From NCBI GenBank assembly GCA_007571305.1, contig RKRR01000078.1, forward strand, positions 38,128 through 102,127: a stretch of 64,000 nucleotides of DNA, given 5' to 3'. Shown one piece after another: positions 35,435 through 44,781 of this stretch. The stretch's first letter is position 1. Each line of letters starts with the position of its first letter. The DNA comes from Candidatus Poribacteria bacterium. GTDB lineage: Bacteria; Poribacteria; WGA-4E; WGA-3G. The position numbers were made by a program, and so were the translations under genes. The notes beneath the pieces were generated by a model, which was not told the origin of the DNA, searched no databases, and saw only the letters and a list, made by a program, of their open reading frames with translations.

Positions 35435-36089
35435 AATTCTAATTACTGTTGGGATCGTTGCAGGGGTTTATCTCGTGTTGAGGTACTACGGCGTGACAGA
35501 CGAAATTCGCTTAGAGAACGTACCGAAAATCAAAACATGGGTAGCGAGTTTCGGGAAAATAGCTCCCTTGATTTACATTGGACTTTATCTGGTATCCACT
35601 GTCTTTTTCCTTCCTGGCTTTCCGATAACTGTGTTAGCAGGTTTCGTCTTCGGACCCTTGTGGGGTATCTTTTATGCGTCCGTTGCTTCTATTATCTCTG
35701 TCTCCGTTGCTTTTCTTATTGCCCGCTATGTTGCCCGCGACCTCGTTGAAGGTTGGGTCAAAGACAATGCGCAGTTCCGTAAAGTAGATGATCAGGTTGA
35801 AGAGCAGGGATGGCGTATCTTGATGTTCACACGTTTGGTCCCGATTTTCCCATTTACCCTTCAAAACTATGCCTATGGGTTAACGAGTATTCGGTTCTCT
35901 ACTTATGTACTGGTCTCTGCTATCTTTATGTTGCCGGGAACTGCAGTGCTTGTCCAGTTAGGTGGGGCGTTTGTGAGTGGTGAGGGCAATATTTGGAAGA
36001 CGCTCCTCTATCTTGGGATAGCTGGGGTGCTTATGCTCTTGCTGTCGCTGATTCCCAGATTGCTACAAAAATATCAAACAAAATTGTAG
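35415..36089 (+). CDS. TVP38/TMEM64 (DedA-like) membrane protein
   Basis: 224 residues, about five membrane helices. Family features: FFLPGFPITVLAGFVFGPLWG (the G-P-x-x-G re-entrant region) and FTRLVPIFPFTLQNYAYGLT, both typical of VTT-domain proteins, which are lipid scramblase-like or solute transporters. The start is GTG, overlapping the preceding gene by 20 nt. End of the GT9 operon. Confidence 0.9.
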   Translation: MKKHIIKILITVGIVAGVYLVLRYYGVTDEIRLENVPKIKTWVASFGKIAPLIYIGLYLVSTVFFLPGFPITVLAGFVFGPLWGIFYASVASIISVSVAFLIARYVARDLVEGWVKDNAQFRKVDDQVEEQGWRILMFTRLVPIFPFTLQNYAYGLTSIRFSTYVLVSAIFMLPGTAVLVQLGGAFVSGEGNIWKTLLYLGIAGVLMLLLSLIPRLLQKYQTKL

Positions 36090-36115
36090 TTCAGAGAAAT
36101 GGGGGACCGGGTGCA

Positions 36116-37447
36116 TCACGGGTGTTTCTGAATTAACGCCGCTACGGCAGCAATCGCTTCCTCACGGGTTCTGATTTCACCGTCAAATTGACGGTCCTCA
36201 AGCTCTTTTAACAAATCTCCAATTTGCTCCCCTTCTTTCAAATGAAATTCCTGAACCAGATCTTTCCCTGTGATCAGTCTGCCCTGCTTGTAGATTGGCA
36301 GAATGTGTTCATAGTAAGTATCAGCGATCTGCTTTAGGATCGCCGAATCAATCGGAGATGACGCTGCGGAATATAGGAGAATACCCCACCAATCGGACGC
36401 ATAAGTTCTAAGGAAGCGATTAATCTGTTTCTGCGTCAATTGTGGGATTATGTTTTTAAGTTTCTTGCTCCCTGAGATGAGACATTCTATAAACTGTAAG
36501 GCTTTTCGGCTGAACCGAAGACGCTCGCCGATACCATCCAAATCGTCTCCTAAGAGTAGACTCAATTTGATAAGTGAACGCCTATTGACTTCTGCGCTCA
36601 GTTCGTCTTGTAGGTAGTGATTAATTTCTTTTTGATAACCGTGGAGGGACGCAGGAATTGGACTTTCCTCGAAAGTCTCGAGTGAATTCCAAGTTTGATG
36701 AGACCGTTTTATCGTTGGAACGACCTGTGTGAGGAGTCCTGCTGCGTCCATTTGTTGTAAATATGGGAGGGCTTTCTTAACGTAAAAAATTTTCATCAGT
36801 TCATCCCGGCATCTTTCCGCCGCTACAGTAGACAGCATCGACCTGTACGCTGTCACCAGATCGATTGCATTCTCGGAGATCTGGAAGTCTAACTGGGCTG
36901 CGAATCTATAAATTCGTAAAAGTCGAACCGGATCCGCTATTACAACCTGCTTGTTCGAGAATTGGAGTAGACCTGCTTCCAAGTCTTTCATACCACTGCA
37001 TGGGTCAATTACCTGAGAGAGATGATGTTCGTGTGCCTGTCTTGTAAATGTCTGCACATTTTCAAACGCGATTGCCATGGCATTAATCGTTAGATCCCGT
37101 AGACGTAAGTCGTCGATGAGCGATACAGCTCGGAATTGTGCGAAATCCATGCTGAGGTGTGGGGACTGTGAAGTGTTATTCTCCTTAACAATCACGCGGG
37201 ATGTGGATGGGCTTTTTTTTAAGGCGATGGCAATTGCTCCGATACTGGTCGCAAACGCTTTGGCAAACTGGATCGCATCAGAAGCCAGGGTAAAATCAAT
37301 ATCCGTCGTCTGACGTCCGAGCAACAAATCCCTGACGCTCCCTCCAACGAGATAGAGCTGCACCCCTCGATCTTTTGCGAAAATATTGAGTGCTTGCATG
37401 GTCGGGTGGTCAAATAGTTCTTGGAGTGTTTGTGTTGCTAGCTTCAC
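36116..37447 (-). CDS. cca: CCA tRNA nucleotidyltransferase / poly(A) polymerase family protein
   Basis: 443 residues. Class II nucleotidyltransferase head: LYLVGGSVRDLLLGR (35-45), catalytic T-D49-I-D51-F, then LRLRDLTINAMAIAF and the neck IADPVRLLRIYRFAAQLDF, with a helical tRNA-binding body. It adds or repairs the 3' CCA, or polyadenylates RNA; the sequence alone does not separate the two. It overlaps the upstream YdjM-like gene by 4 nt (ATGA), so they are translationally coupled. Confidence 0.9.
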   Translation of the reverse strand: MKLATQTLQELFDHPTMQALNIFAKDRGVQLYLVGGSVRDLLLGRQTTDIDFTLASDAIQFAKAFATSIGAIAIALKKSPSTSRVIVKENNTSQSPHLSMDFAQFRAVSLIDDLRLRDLTINAMAIAFENVQTFTRQAHEHHLSQVIDPCSGMKDLEAGLLQFSNKQVVIADPVRLLRIYRFAAQLDFQISENAIDLVTAYRSMLSTVAAERCRDELMKIFYVKKALPYLQQMDAAGLLTQVVPTIKRSHQTWNSLETFEESPIPASLHGYQKEINHYLQDELSAEVNRRSLIKLSLLLGDDLDGIGERLRFSRKALQFIECLISGSKKLKNIIPQLTQKQINRFLRTYASDWWGILLYSAASSPIDSAILKQIADTYYEHILPIYKQGRLITGKDLVQEFHLKEGEQIGDLLKELEDRQFDGEIRTREEAIAAVAALIQKHP

Positions 37448-38064
37448 CGGTTGACTCGTGCCTTCTGTCGTTGTGCTTTCCGGGAGCGGAATAGGATCCC
37501 ATCCAAATGGAGATGTGTTGCGTAGCCGATAAAACTTGCTACATAGAACGGAAAACCACTACGGACAGCACCCGTAAGTCCTTCCCATTCCTGCAAGGCA
37601 TTGAGTGAGTCTACGAAGGTATCAGATGTTTTCCAATCTGAATATGCCGCATAGATCGGAATTAACAGAAACACACTGGGGAGCAGAATCATCGTAATTT
37701 TGGCGTGTGTCCATCCACGGTGTTTGCTCATGATTGGGAGCATTGCGAATAGACCGAGCAGCGCGGATTCCAGATACCTTTGCAAAAACACGATGAGCAC
37801 TACGTTCAGCACAAAGAGTACGGTATAAAATATTTTTTGACTCTTGCTCTTAATATCAACGTCTGGCCATAATCCGAACAGGACTGCGACAGCGAAACAA
37901 CCGACGATTTTTACAACGTCTGTCACGGATGGAATGGTTGGATTCCACCCCTGTGGTAGAGTATCATAAAGGATTGGAACAGCAAAGGTGGCGATGAGCG
38001 AGATGGTGAAGAAAGTACTATAAGCGACTAACCCGCCGATCCAGTGCTCGCGGAACATACTCAT
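37444..38064 (-). CDS. YdjM-like membrane-bound metal-dependent hydrolase
   Basis: 206 residues, several membrane helices, with the metal-binding pattern of the YdjM/DUF457 family: WPDVDIKSKSQ, SKHRGWTHA and YATHLHLDG. The -10-like TATACT (38071-38076, minus strand) is only 6 nt before the first ATG, so this transcript may be leaderless; the -35 is poor. First gene of the pair with cca. Confidence 0.8.
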   Translation of the reverse strand: MSMFREHWIGGLVAYSTFFTISLIATFAVPILYDTLPQGWNPTIPSVTDVVKIVGCFAVAVLFGLWPDVDIKSKSQKIFYTVLFVLNVVLIVFLQRYLESALLGLFAMLPIMSKHRGWTHAKITMILLPSVFLLIPIYAAYSDWKTSDTFVDSLNALQEWEGLTGAVRSGFPFYVASFIGYATHLHLDGILFRSRKAQRQKARVNR

Positions 38065-38144
38065 AAGGATAGTATAACATACTTATCGTCCAAATAAAAT
38101 TTCTTTCACCATTATCAACAGACGTGGGATGGCTTGGATTTAAT

Positions 38145-38173
38145 TTGACTTCAAGCACTGAATATGATACAAT
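38145..38173 (+). promoter_or_regulatory. Promoter 1 of the rimP-nusA-infB operon
   Basis: TTGACT (38145-38150), 17-nt spacer, TACAAT (38168-38173). It lies about 540 nt before rimP, so the operon has a very long untranslated leader. Confidence 0.65.
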
Positions 38174-38649
38174 TATATCATAATCTTTACGAAACTTGCT
38201 TTTAGCAATCGTTTTTTCCGCACAGTGCTGAAAGAACTGTTGAAATGATGAAGGGTTTCACGCGGCTATTGGAACCGAGAACTCAGTGATTCCGGGATGG
38301 GGTGCTCACCATACACGTGAGCGGTAGAGAGATAACCTTAGAACCAACTGATATTGACCCCGGAAACATCAAGGAGACTATCGCTTTTTTTATAAGGTCC
38401 CAGTGGCGAGGTCATCGGATTTTTTGAAACGCATGAGTCTTTGATTCTCAGGGTTAAGATTACTGACAATTGGCTTGACTGAAAAAAGGAAAACGGGTAT
38501 TATGTAATAATAGAGGTGGATAGGCGAGAATTGATACCCCGCTGCTTCGGCATCGGTCAGGTCGTAAAACGCAGTCTTTAGAATTTAAACCATCTTTCGT
38601 CCTTGATTTGTCTGTTCTTTTCAACTGTGCACTACGACATCATATAAAC
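38174..38649 (+). other. Long noncoding leader of the nusA operon
   Basis: No frame or tRNA is visible. It contains a small hairpin GCTCAC-N7-GTGAGC near 38308, a T-run at 38385-38391 after ACTATCGC that could mark a first termination site, and the second promoter. In some bacteria a tRNA precedes rimP; none is here. A structured regulatory leader is possible. Confidence 0.45.
38475..38503 (+). promoter_or_regulatory. Promoter 2 of the rimP-nusA-infB operon
   Basis: TTGACT (38475-38480), 17-nt spacer, TATTAT (38498-38503), about 200 nt before rimP. Confidence 0.65.
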
Positions 38650-38688
38650 CGCGAAGAACCTCTACGATTGGGAGTATCGCGTTTTTTT
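38650..38688 (+). terminator. Attenuator-like hairpin with T-run before rimP
   Basis: CGCGA (38650) pairs with TCGCG (to 38681), with an inner CCTC/GGGAG pairing, followed directly by seven T. It lies 24 nt before the rimP start and inside the leader, so it should terminate part of transcription. NusA, encoded downstream, acts at such hairpins, which would allow autoregulation; that is inference. Confidence 0.6.
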
Positions 38689-38711
38689 ATTTTTTATTTT
38701 ATCTTTTAGGT

Positions 38712-39161
38712 ATGACAGCAGAAGAGAAAAACGCAATTATTGAGATGTTAGCACCGATGCTTGATACTGATGGTATTGAGCTTGTGGATGTTGAAACACA
38801 TTCAAAAACGCTGCGGATCCTCATTCATAAACCCGATGGACTTTCAGTGGCAGATTGTCAAACGGTGAACCAGATCGTACGTCCGATTTTAGAAGTTCAT
38901 GACCACTTAGCAAACTATGCTCAGTTGGAAGTAGCTTCCCCCGGCATAGACAGACCCTTGCGAACCGCTAAGGATTTTCAGCGGAATTGCGGACGGACCG
39001 TTCAGATAGAAGTCGCCTCAGAAAACGAACACGAGCGTCAAGTACAAGGCACCGTCGTAGAGGTGCATCCTGAAGAAGTCGTCTTAGCACAGTCTGATGG
39101 AAAGGACATCTCCATTAAAATATCGCAAATTCTCAATGCCTATATACATCTGAGATGGTAG
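38712..39161 (+). CDS. rimP: Ribosome maturation factor RimP
   Basis: 149 residues. Needed for 30S subunit maturation. N-terminal domain block GIELVDVETHSKTLRILIHKPDGLSVADCQTVNQIV and C-terminal VASPGIDRPLRTAKDFQRN are characteristic, followed by the SH3-like C-terminus (VEVHPEEVVLAQ). First gene of the conserved rimP-nusA-ylxR-infB run, behind two promoters and an attenuator-like hairpin. The ribosome site is weak. Confidence 0.95.
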   Translation: MTAEEKNAIIEMLAPMLDTDGIELVDVETHSKTLRILIHKPDGLSVADCQTVNQIVRPILEVHDHLANYAQLEVASPGIDRPLRTAKDFQRNCGRTVQIEVASENEHERQVQGTVVEVHPEEVVLAQSDGKDISIKISQILNAYIHLRW

Positions 39162-39277
39162 CGAATAAGAGCCAAAGACGGACGCTGTGAATATAAAAAT
39201 ATGGAAAGGAGCACGCGGACTATTGATACGGGGTGACACCTGCTAACCTGTATCATAAAAAAACGCGGGCGATTATT

Positions 39278-40591
39278 ATGTTAGAAAATCTCCAAAATGC
39301 TATTCGTCAAAATACAGCACACACAGATTTACCTGAAGAGGTTTTCATTGAGGCGATAGAGGAGGCACTTCGTGTCGCTGCACGCCGAGTGTACGGTGCT
39401 GAGGCAAATGTTTCTGTTGAGATTAACTTGGAAGCAGGGGATATACGCTGCTATGTCCCGAAAAAAGTGGTCAATATTATGCGTGATTTCTCAACAGAGA
39501 TTCCGATAGAGCAAGCAGTGAAGTTCCAAGAGGACATCGAGGTTGGAGAGATGCTGGATGTCGAAATCAACCCCAACGAGCTTGGACGGATTCCTGCACA
39601 ATTGGCGAAGCAAATCCTTTTCCAAAAGATCAAGCAGGCGGAACGAGAGAAGATTTATCATGAGTTTGAGGGCCGTGAGGGCGAGGTCGTCACGGGTTAT
39701 GTTCAACGTTTTGAACGTGGTGGTATCATCTTAGATCTTGAACAGACGGAAGCGTTCTTACCACCCCGCGAGTTGCCGCGTTCACATAACTATGAACGTG
39801 GTAAACGTTTGCAATGTCTAATTCTGTCCGTAAAGAATGAGATGCGTGGTGCTCCCATTATTGTATCTCGGACGCATCGTGATTTGGTAGCGGTGTTATT
39901 TGAGCACGAAGTTCCTGAGATTTATGAGGGTCAGGTTCAGATTATGGCAGTCGCTCGGGATCCTGGCAATCGAGCGAAGGTGGCGGTCAGAGCGACAGAA
40001 GAGGGTATAGATGCCGTAGGGACATGTGTTGGCGTTAAAGGTATACGTGTCCAGACGATCGTCGGTGAGCTTGATGAAAAGATAGACTTATTGGAATGGA
40101 GTGAGGACCCCAGCATCTTTATTGCGAATGCTCTGGGGGCGCGAGTCAATGTGCGTAGGGTTGAGTTGAATGAGGAAGAACAGAGTGCTCTTGTGATTGT
40201 TCCTGACGATCAACTCTCTTTAGCAATTGGACAGCGGGGTCAGAATGCGCGACTGGCTGCGAAATTGACGGGTTGGAAGGTTGACATAAAAGGTGAGTCT
40301 GAAGCAAGCGTTTCGATGGATGAACTCTTTAAACCAGAAGATTCTGATAATACAGAGGGGCAAACCTCGGACAGTCAAGCAGAAAGTCCTGACCAAAGTC
40401 TGCAAGAACAGGAGACTGTTGATGTGTCGGATTCAACGGAGGCTGAACAAGTCGTTGATTTGGTGGAGGATGTTGAAGTAGACACAGACGCGGATGTTAT
40501 TGCCGCTGAGATGATTGAGACTTCAGGCGAGAAGATCGTGGCGGACACCACTGGCTCTCCTGAGGGTGATGATTTTGATACTGAATCTTAA
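39278..40591 (+). CDS. nusA: Transcription termination/antitermination factor NusA
   Basis: 437 residues from ATG 39278, which gives the family start MLENLQNAIRQ; the frame is open 15 codons earlier without a ribosome site. Domains: N-terminal RNA-polymerase-binding domain (1-125), S1 (about 134-200, GEVVTGYVQRFERGGIILDL), KH1 (about 230-290, with GVKGIRVQTIVGELDEKIDL) and KH2 (about 300-345, LAIGQRGQNARLAAKLTGWK). A roughly 90-residue acidic, Gln/Glu/Asp-rich tail follows instead of the E. coli C-terminal repeats. Confidence 0.96.
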   Translation: MLENLQNAIRQNTAHTDLPEEVFIEAIEEALRVAARRVYGAEANVSVEINLEAGDIRCYVPKKVVNIMRDFSTEIPIEQAVKFQEDIEVGEMLDVEINPNELGRIPAQLAKQILFQKIKQAEREKIYHEFEGREGEVVTGYVQRFERGGIILDLEQTEAFLPPRELPRSHNYERGKRLQCLILSVKNEMRGAPIIVSRTHRDLVAVLFEHEVPEIYEGQVQIMAVARDPGNRAKVAVRATEEGIDAVGTCVGVKGIRVQTIVGELDEKIDLLEWSEDPSIFIANALGARVNVRRVELNEEEQSALVIVPDDQLSLAIGQRGQNARLAAKLTGWKVDIKGESEASVSMDELFKPEDSDNTEGQTSDSQAESPDQSLQEQETVDVSDSTEAEQVVDLVEDVEVDTDADVIAAEMIETSGEKIVADTTGSPEGDDFDTES

Positions 40592-40597
40592 AAGTAG

Positions 40598-40891
40598 GTG
40601 GAGTCATTGAGAGATGTTATTCGCACTTGTATTGGGTGTCGTGGGAAGTTACCGCAGAAAGCGTTGGTTCGTTTCACACATCAGGGCGGCGGAAAACTGC
40701 ACATAGACTGTTCCAAGAAGTTAGGTGGGCGCGGGGCTTACGTTTGTTCTTCTCAAGACTGCATTCGGAAAGCGTTTAAGTTTCCCAAACGGATTAATTC
40801 TGTATTACGTGTACAACTGGCGAGTGAGAATATAGCACAATTTGAACAGATGCTTCTTCAGAGGACCCAAAAGTCCACGAGCTCAAAATAG
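40598..40891 (+). CDS. ylxR: YlxR/RnpM family RNA-binding protein
   Basis: 97 residues. DUF448 pattern: RTCIGCRGKLPQKALVRF, a short strand, and GRGAYVCSSQDCIRKAF; the fold binds RNA and in Bacillus the homologue (RnpM) associates with RNase P. Start GTG at 40598, only 6 nt after nusA; an in-frame TTG at 40607 behind AGGTGGAG is an alternative. Position between nusA and infB is the usual one. Confidence 0.9.
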   Translation: MESLRDVIRTCIGCRGKLPQKALVRFTHQGGGKLHIDCSKKLGGRGAYVCSSQDCIRKAFKFPKRINSVLRVQLASENIAQFEQMLLQRTQKSTSSK

Positions 40892-40908
40892 AAAAGGAGT
40901 AAAGTACT

Positions 40909-42951
40909 ATGAATCAAGCCCAACGACCGCGGCGGAGGTCCGCCAAAGGTAGTCAAGAGGAAAGTCAAGTCTCTGGTATGCGGGTTTATGAATTAGCGAA
41001 AGAATGTAACCTAACAAATAAGGAACTTATTGATCTACTTGAGGAGCATGGAGTTCGCGTTAAAAATGGGATGAGTAGACTCGATCCGGACACCGTCGCG
41101 CTTATTGAATCAGAATTGGCTGAGGAACCGGTTGATGAAACCGAGTCTACGTCCGAAGAGGTGGTTGAAAATACTTCGGAGTCAGAAGAAATTAACACCA
41201 ACGGCGGTTTGCGGGTTGAGGAAGGCATAACTGTCGCTGACCTTGCAATATCATTGAAGCTGCAACCTTCAGCGTTGATTATGCGCCTCATGAAGTTACG
41301 GGTGATGGCGAACATAAATCAGCGGCTTGATTATGATACGCTTGTGAGTCTTGGGGAGCACTTGAATTTTGAAGCGGTTCGGGCGAAAACACTTGAAGAA
41401 AAACTATTGGCCGAGATACCGGATGACCCAGAATCTTTACAACCTCGAGCTCCGGTCGTTACAATCATGGGACATGTGGACCATGGCAAAACATCTCTTT
41501 TGGACTCTATTCGTCAATCAAATATCAGTGAATCTGAAGCAGGTAACATAACACAACATATTGGAGCGTATCACGTAAGATTAAAAGGTGGGAGCATCGT
41601 TTTCTTAGATACGCCGGGGCATGCCGCCTTTACCGCGATGCGAGCTCGTGGCGCACAAGTAACCGATATTGTCGTTCTTATTGTCGCAGCTGACGACGGA
41701 GTCATGCCTCAGACAATTGAAGCGATCAGCCACGCAAAAGCCGCGAAGGTTCCGATTGTGGTCGCCATTAACAAAATAGACGTGCCCGGAGCGCGCCCAG
41801 ACTACGTCAAACAACAATTGGCAGAACAGGAACTTCTGCCAGAGGATTGGGGTGGACAAACAATTTGTGTTGAGACTTCGGCTATAGATGGAACGGGGAT
41901 TGATTTTTTGCTTGAAATGCTCCTGTTGGAATCCGCTCTGCTTGAACTCAAGGCGAACCCAAATAAGCCAGCACGTGGTGTTGTTATTGAAGCAGAGGTT
42001 GACAAAGGGCGAGGTGCGATCGCAACCGTTCTCGTCCAATCTGGAACGTTGAGGGTTGGTGATGTTTTTGTTTCAGGTAGGTACTCCGGGAGAGTTAGAG
42101 CAATAATGGACGATTTCGGGAAACGGATGAAGGAATCTGGACCTTCATGCCCCGTTGAGGTGCTCGGTTTTACCGGCGTACCAGAGGCAGGCGACAGATT
42201 CTATGTCGTTCAGTCTGATAAGGACGCACGTGCTATCAGTGAAACCCGTCAAGACCAGTATCGCAATGAAAAACTCAGGGCAAATAGCCACGTCAGTTTG
42301 GATAACCTGTTCCAACAAATTCGGGAAGGCGAGATCAAAGAATTGAACGTTGTTCTTAAAGTGGATGTACAGGGTTCTGTCCAAGCCGTCGCTTCATCAC
42401 TGCTCGAGTTGAGTACCGATGAGGTTAAGATCAATATTATTCATCAAGCGGTCGGAGGGATTACCGAGACCGATATTTTGCTCGCCTCTGCTTCTGATGC
42501 AATTGTCGTCGGCTTCAACGTGCATCCTACGACGGAGGCGGTACAGGCTATAGAGATGGAGGGGATTGATGTTCGGACTTACAACGTCATCTATAATCTC
42601 ATCTCCTATATCCGTTCGGCTATGGAAGGCTTGCTTGATCCTGAAGTACGAGAAGTCGTTATCGGGCGTGCTGAGGTCCGTGAATTATTTAAAGTGCCGC
42701 GCCTCGGTTTGGTTGCCGGTAGTTACGTCAATTGGGGGCGAATTTCCTTCAATCAACCGCTCCGTATCCTTCGCGACAATCGATTGATCCACGAAGGTAA
42801 AGTCAATTCGCTCCGCCGGTTCAAGGATAATGTCAATGAGGTGCAAGCGAACTACGAATGTGGGATAGGAATTGAGACGTTCGATGATTTGAAGGTTGGT
42901 GATGTCCTTGAATGTTATGTCTACGAACAGATAGCGCGCTCACTTTCGTAA
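40909..42951 (+). CDS. infB: Translation initiation factor IF-2
   Basis: 680 residues, a short form. Two N-terminal IF2_N units (about 24-70, [20 protein letters not shown]; about 106-155, [18 protein letters not shown]), then the GTPase with G1 GHVDHGKT (188-195), G3 DTPGH (234-238) and G4 NKID (288-291), followed by domains II, III ([17 protein letters not shown]) and the initiator-tRNA-binding C-terminal domain. AAAAGGAG precedes the ATG. The charged linker between the two IF2_N units is Glu/Ser-rich. Confidence 0.97.
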   Translation: MNQAQRPRRRSAKGSQEESQVSGMRVYELAKECNLTNKELIDLLEEHGVRVKNGMSRLDPDTVALIESELAEEPVDETESTSEEVVENTSESEEINTNGGLRVEEGITVADLAISLKLQPSALIMRLMKLRVMANINQRLDYDTLVSLGEHLNFEAVRAKTLEEKLLAEIPDDPESLQPRAPVVTIMGHVDHGKTSLLDSIRQSNISESEAGNITQHIGAYHVRLKGGSIVFLDTPGHAAFTAMRARGAQVTDIVVLIVAADDGVMPQTIEAISHAKAAKVPIVVAINKIDVPGARPDYVKQQLAEQELLPEDWGGQTICVETSAIDGTGIDFLLEMLLLESALLELKANPNKPARGVVIEAEVDKGRGAIATVLVQSGTLRVGDVFVSGRYSGRVRAIMDDFGKRMKESGPSCPVEVLGFTGVPEAGDRFYVVQSDKDARAISETRQDQYRNEKLRANSHVSLDNLFQQIREGEIKELNVVLKVDVQGSVQAVASSLLELSTDEVKINIIHQAVGGITETDILLASASDAIVVGFNVHPTTEAVQAIEMEGIDVRTYNVIYNLISYIRSAMEGLLDPEVREVVIGRAEVRELFKVPRLGLVAGSYVNWGRISFNQPLRILRDNRLIHEGKVNSLRRFKDNVNEVQANYECGIGIETFDDLKVGDVLECYVYEQIARSLS

Positions 42952-43036
42952 CTTGGTTCTGTTCGTATGGTAACGTCCTTATCATCAGGGATGCGGTTGT
43001 CAATCGCACCCACAATTGATTGACATTGGCACTTTC

Positions 43037-43321
43037 ATGCACATCGGTGTTTGTAAAATCCGTCTACGAATTCCGGAGAGTCATTCGCTGAAAGCGAAAC
43101 GCCGGGTTATCAAAAGCCTCATCGCGAGACTCAAAAACCGCTTCAACGTCGCTGTTGCTGAAGTTGAAGCATTGGAGGCGCATCAGTTCGCCATATTAGC
43201 TGCAGTTTCAGTTTCCAATGATGTCGTACATCTGAATAAGATTATCTCACATCTCATCGCTTTCGTGGAGGCGAATGTAGATGCTGAATTAGTGGATTAC
43301 GAAACGGAATTTTTCTTTTAA
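43037..43321 (+). CDS. ylxP: DUF503 (YlxP-like) protein
   Basis: 94 residues from ATG 43037. Matches the YlxP family: MHIGVCKIRLRIPESHSLKAKRRVIKSLI and NRFNVAVAEVEALE; a small protein often found between infB and rbfA, of unknown function and suspected to act in ribosome assembly. The upstream TTG at 43016 would add seven residues not typical of the family. Confidence 0.85.
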   Translation: MHIGVCKIRLRIPESHSLKAKRRVIKSLIARLKNRFNVAVAEVEALEAHQFAILAAVSVSNDVVHLNKIISHLIAFVEANVDAELVDYETEFFF

Positions 43322-43364
43322 TAAAGATCGCAAGCCAAAACTTGCTGCAAGGGATAGGATTGAC

Positions 43365-43724
43365 ATGGTAGATAATAGAAGACAAGATCGGGTGGGAGCT
43401 CTCATTCAGCGAGAATTAAGCGAGATTATCCAACGTTCTGTAAAGGATCCGCGCGTCGCGTTTTGTACTATCACACAGGCATCTGTGTCCCCGGATATAA
43501 AATATGTGGATGTGAAAGTGAGCGTTATCGGCGACGAGGAGCAAAAAAGCAAAACGCTTGCAGGCCTCAAGAGTGCAGCGGGGTTCCTGAGGCGCGAGAT
43601 CGGGAATCGCCTGACGCTTCGCTATTCGCCGGAACTTCGGTTCACTATAGATGAATCTGCTGATTATCTCTTCAAAATAGATGGGCTCCTCAAGTCTGTG
43701 GAGACCGACGACGAAACGACATAA
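43365..43724 (+). CDS. rbfA: Ribosome-binding factor A
   Basis: 119 residues. KH-like protein that assists 16S rRNA 5'-end processing and cold adaptation. The blocks RQDRVGALIQRELSEIIQRSVKDPRV, VSPDIKYVDVKVSVIGDEEQ and LRYSPELRFTIDESADYLFKI are diagnostic. Usual place after infB. Confidence 0.95.
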   Translation: MVDNRRQDRVGALIQRELSEIIQRSVKDPRVAFCTITQASVSPDIKYVDVKVSVIGDEEQKSKTLAGLKSAAGFLRREIGNRLTLRYSPELRFTIDESADYLFKIDGLLKSVETDDETT

Positions 43725-43744
43725 GACCACGCAGCGGACACTTC

Positions 43745-44776
43745 ATGAACACCCCACAGATGGCTCATACGCAAAACTACACCGCACTCCTTACCTTATT
43801 TGAACAATACCATGACTTTGCCCTTTCAACGCATATTCATCCTGATGGTGATGCAATCGGTTCCGAGTTAGGGCTTTACCTCTTTCTCACAAAACTCGGG
43901 AAATCTGTTAAAATATTTAACACGGATATAGTACCCCCTAACTATCGGTTTCTCCCATTTTGGGAGAGTATTGAGAGTGTGGATTCCGTAGGGCGGTATC
44001 GTCCAGAGGTGTTGATTGTTTTAGACGCAAGTACGCTGGAGCGAATTGGAAAAAGACTTTCCAACACCTTGCATCCTATACATAGCCTCGTTAATATTGA
44101 CCACCACGCCACTGCAGAGGCATTTGGCGATATCAACCTCATTGTTCCTACTGCCTCTTCCACCTCAGAGATTGTCTACAAACTCATTAAACACCATCAA
44201 TCCCCAATATGCGAAGCGTGTGCCCTTTGTCTCTATACGGGACTGATGTTCGATACCGGCTGTTTTCGACATAGTAATACCACAGCCGAGACACATCGAA
44301 TCGCTGCAGAATTAATTGAGATTGCAGGGATCACGCCAGACGAAGTCTATCGGAATGTCTATGAACACGTTCCTGTTGCGAAAATACATCTGTTGAGTGA
44401 AGTCCTCAGCACATTGCAAACAACAGATGATGGAAAGATAGCATCGGTCTACGCGACACAAGCGATGTTTCACAAAACCGGAACGACTGCTGATGCTGTG
44501 GAAGGGGTTGTCAATCAGATTCAAGCAATAGCGGGCGTCGAAGTGGCACTCTGTGCGTCTGAGATGACAGATCAAAGTACAAAAGTGAGTCTGAGGAGCC
44601 AAGGGGATGTTGACGTTAGTCAGCTTGCCGCAGAGTTTCAAGGGGGAGGACATGCTCGCGCCGCTGGATGTCGGATTGCCATGCCTTATCCATTAGCCAT
44701 TGCTGCCCTTATTCAAGCTTCACTCCGCTATATTGATCCGAATCACATGGGATATGGTGATTGCCAGAAGGATTGA
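43745..44776 (+). CDS. nrnA: DHH-family phosphoesterase, NrnA-like oligoribonuclease/pAp phosphatase
   Basis: 343 residues. DHH domain metal motifs: THIHPDGDAIGSELGLYLF, IVLDAST, NIDHHATAEAFGDIN and, in the middle, GLMFDTGCFRHSNT; the DHHA1 C-terminal domain ends with GGGHARAAGC. It degrades short RNAs and 3',5'-bisphosphate by-products. Follows rbfA by 20 nt. Its stop codon lies 5 nt before the ribF start used here. Confidence 0.93.
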   Translation: MNTPQMAHTQNYTALLTLFEQYHDFALSTHIHPDGDAIGSELGLYLFLTKLGKSVKIFNTDIVPPNYRFLPFWESIESVDSVGRYRPEVLIVLDASTLERIGKRLSNTLHPIHSLVNIDHHATAEAFGDINLIVPTASSTSEIVYKLIKHHQSPICEACALCLYTGLMFDTGCFRHSNTTAETHRIAAELIEIAGITPDEVYRNVYEHVPVAKIHLLSEVLSTLQTTDDGKIASVYATQAMFHKTGTTADAVEGVVNQIQAIAGVEVALCASEMTDQSTKVSLRSQGDVDVSQLAAEFQGGGHARAAGCRIAMPYPLAIAALIQASLRYIDPNHMGYGDCQKD

Positions 44777-44781
44777 CGAAC

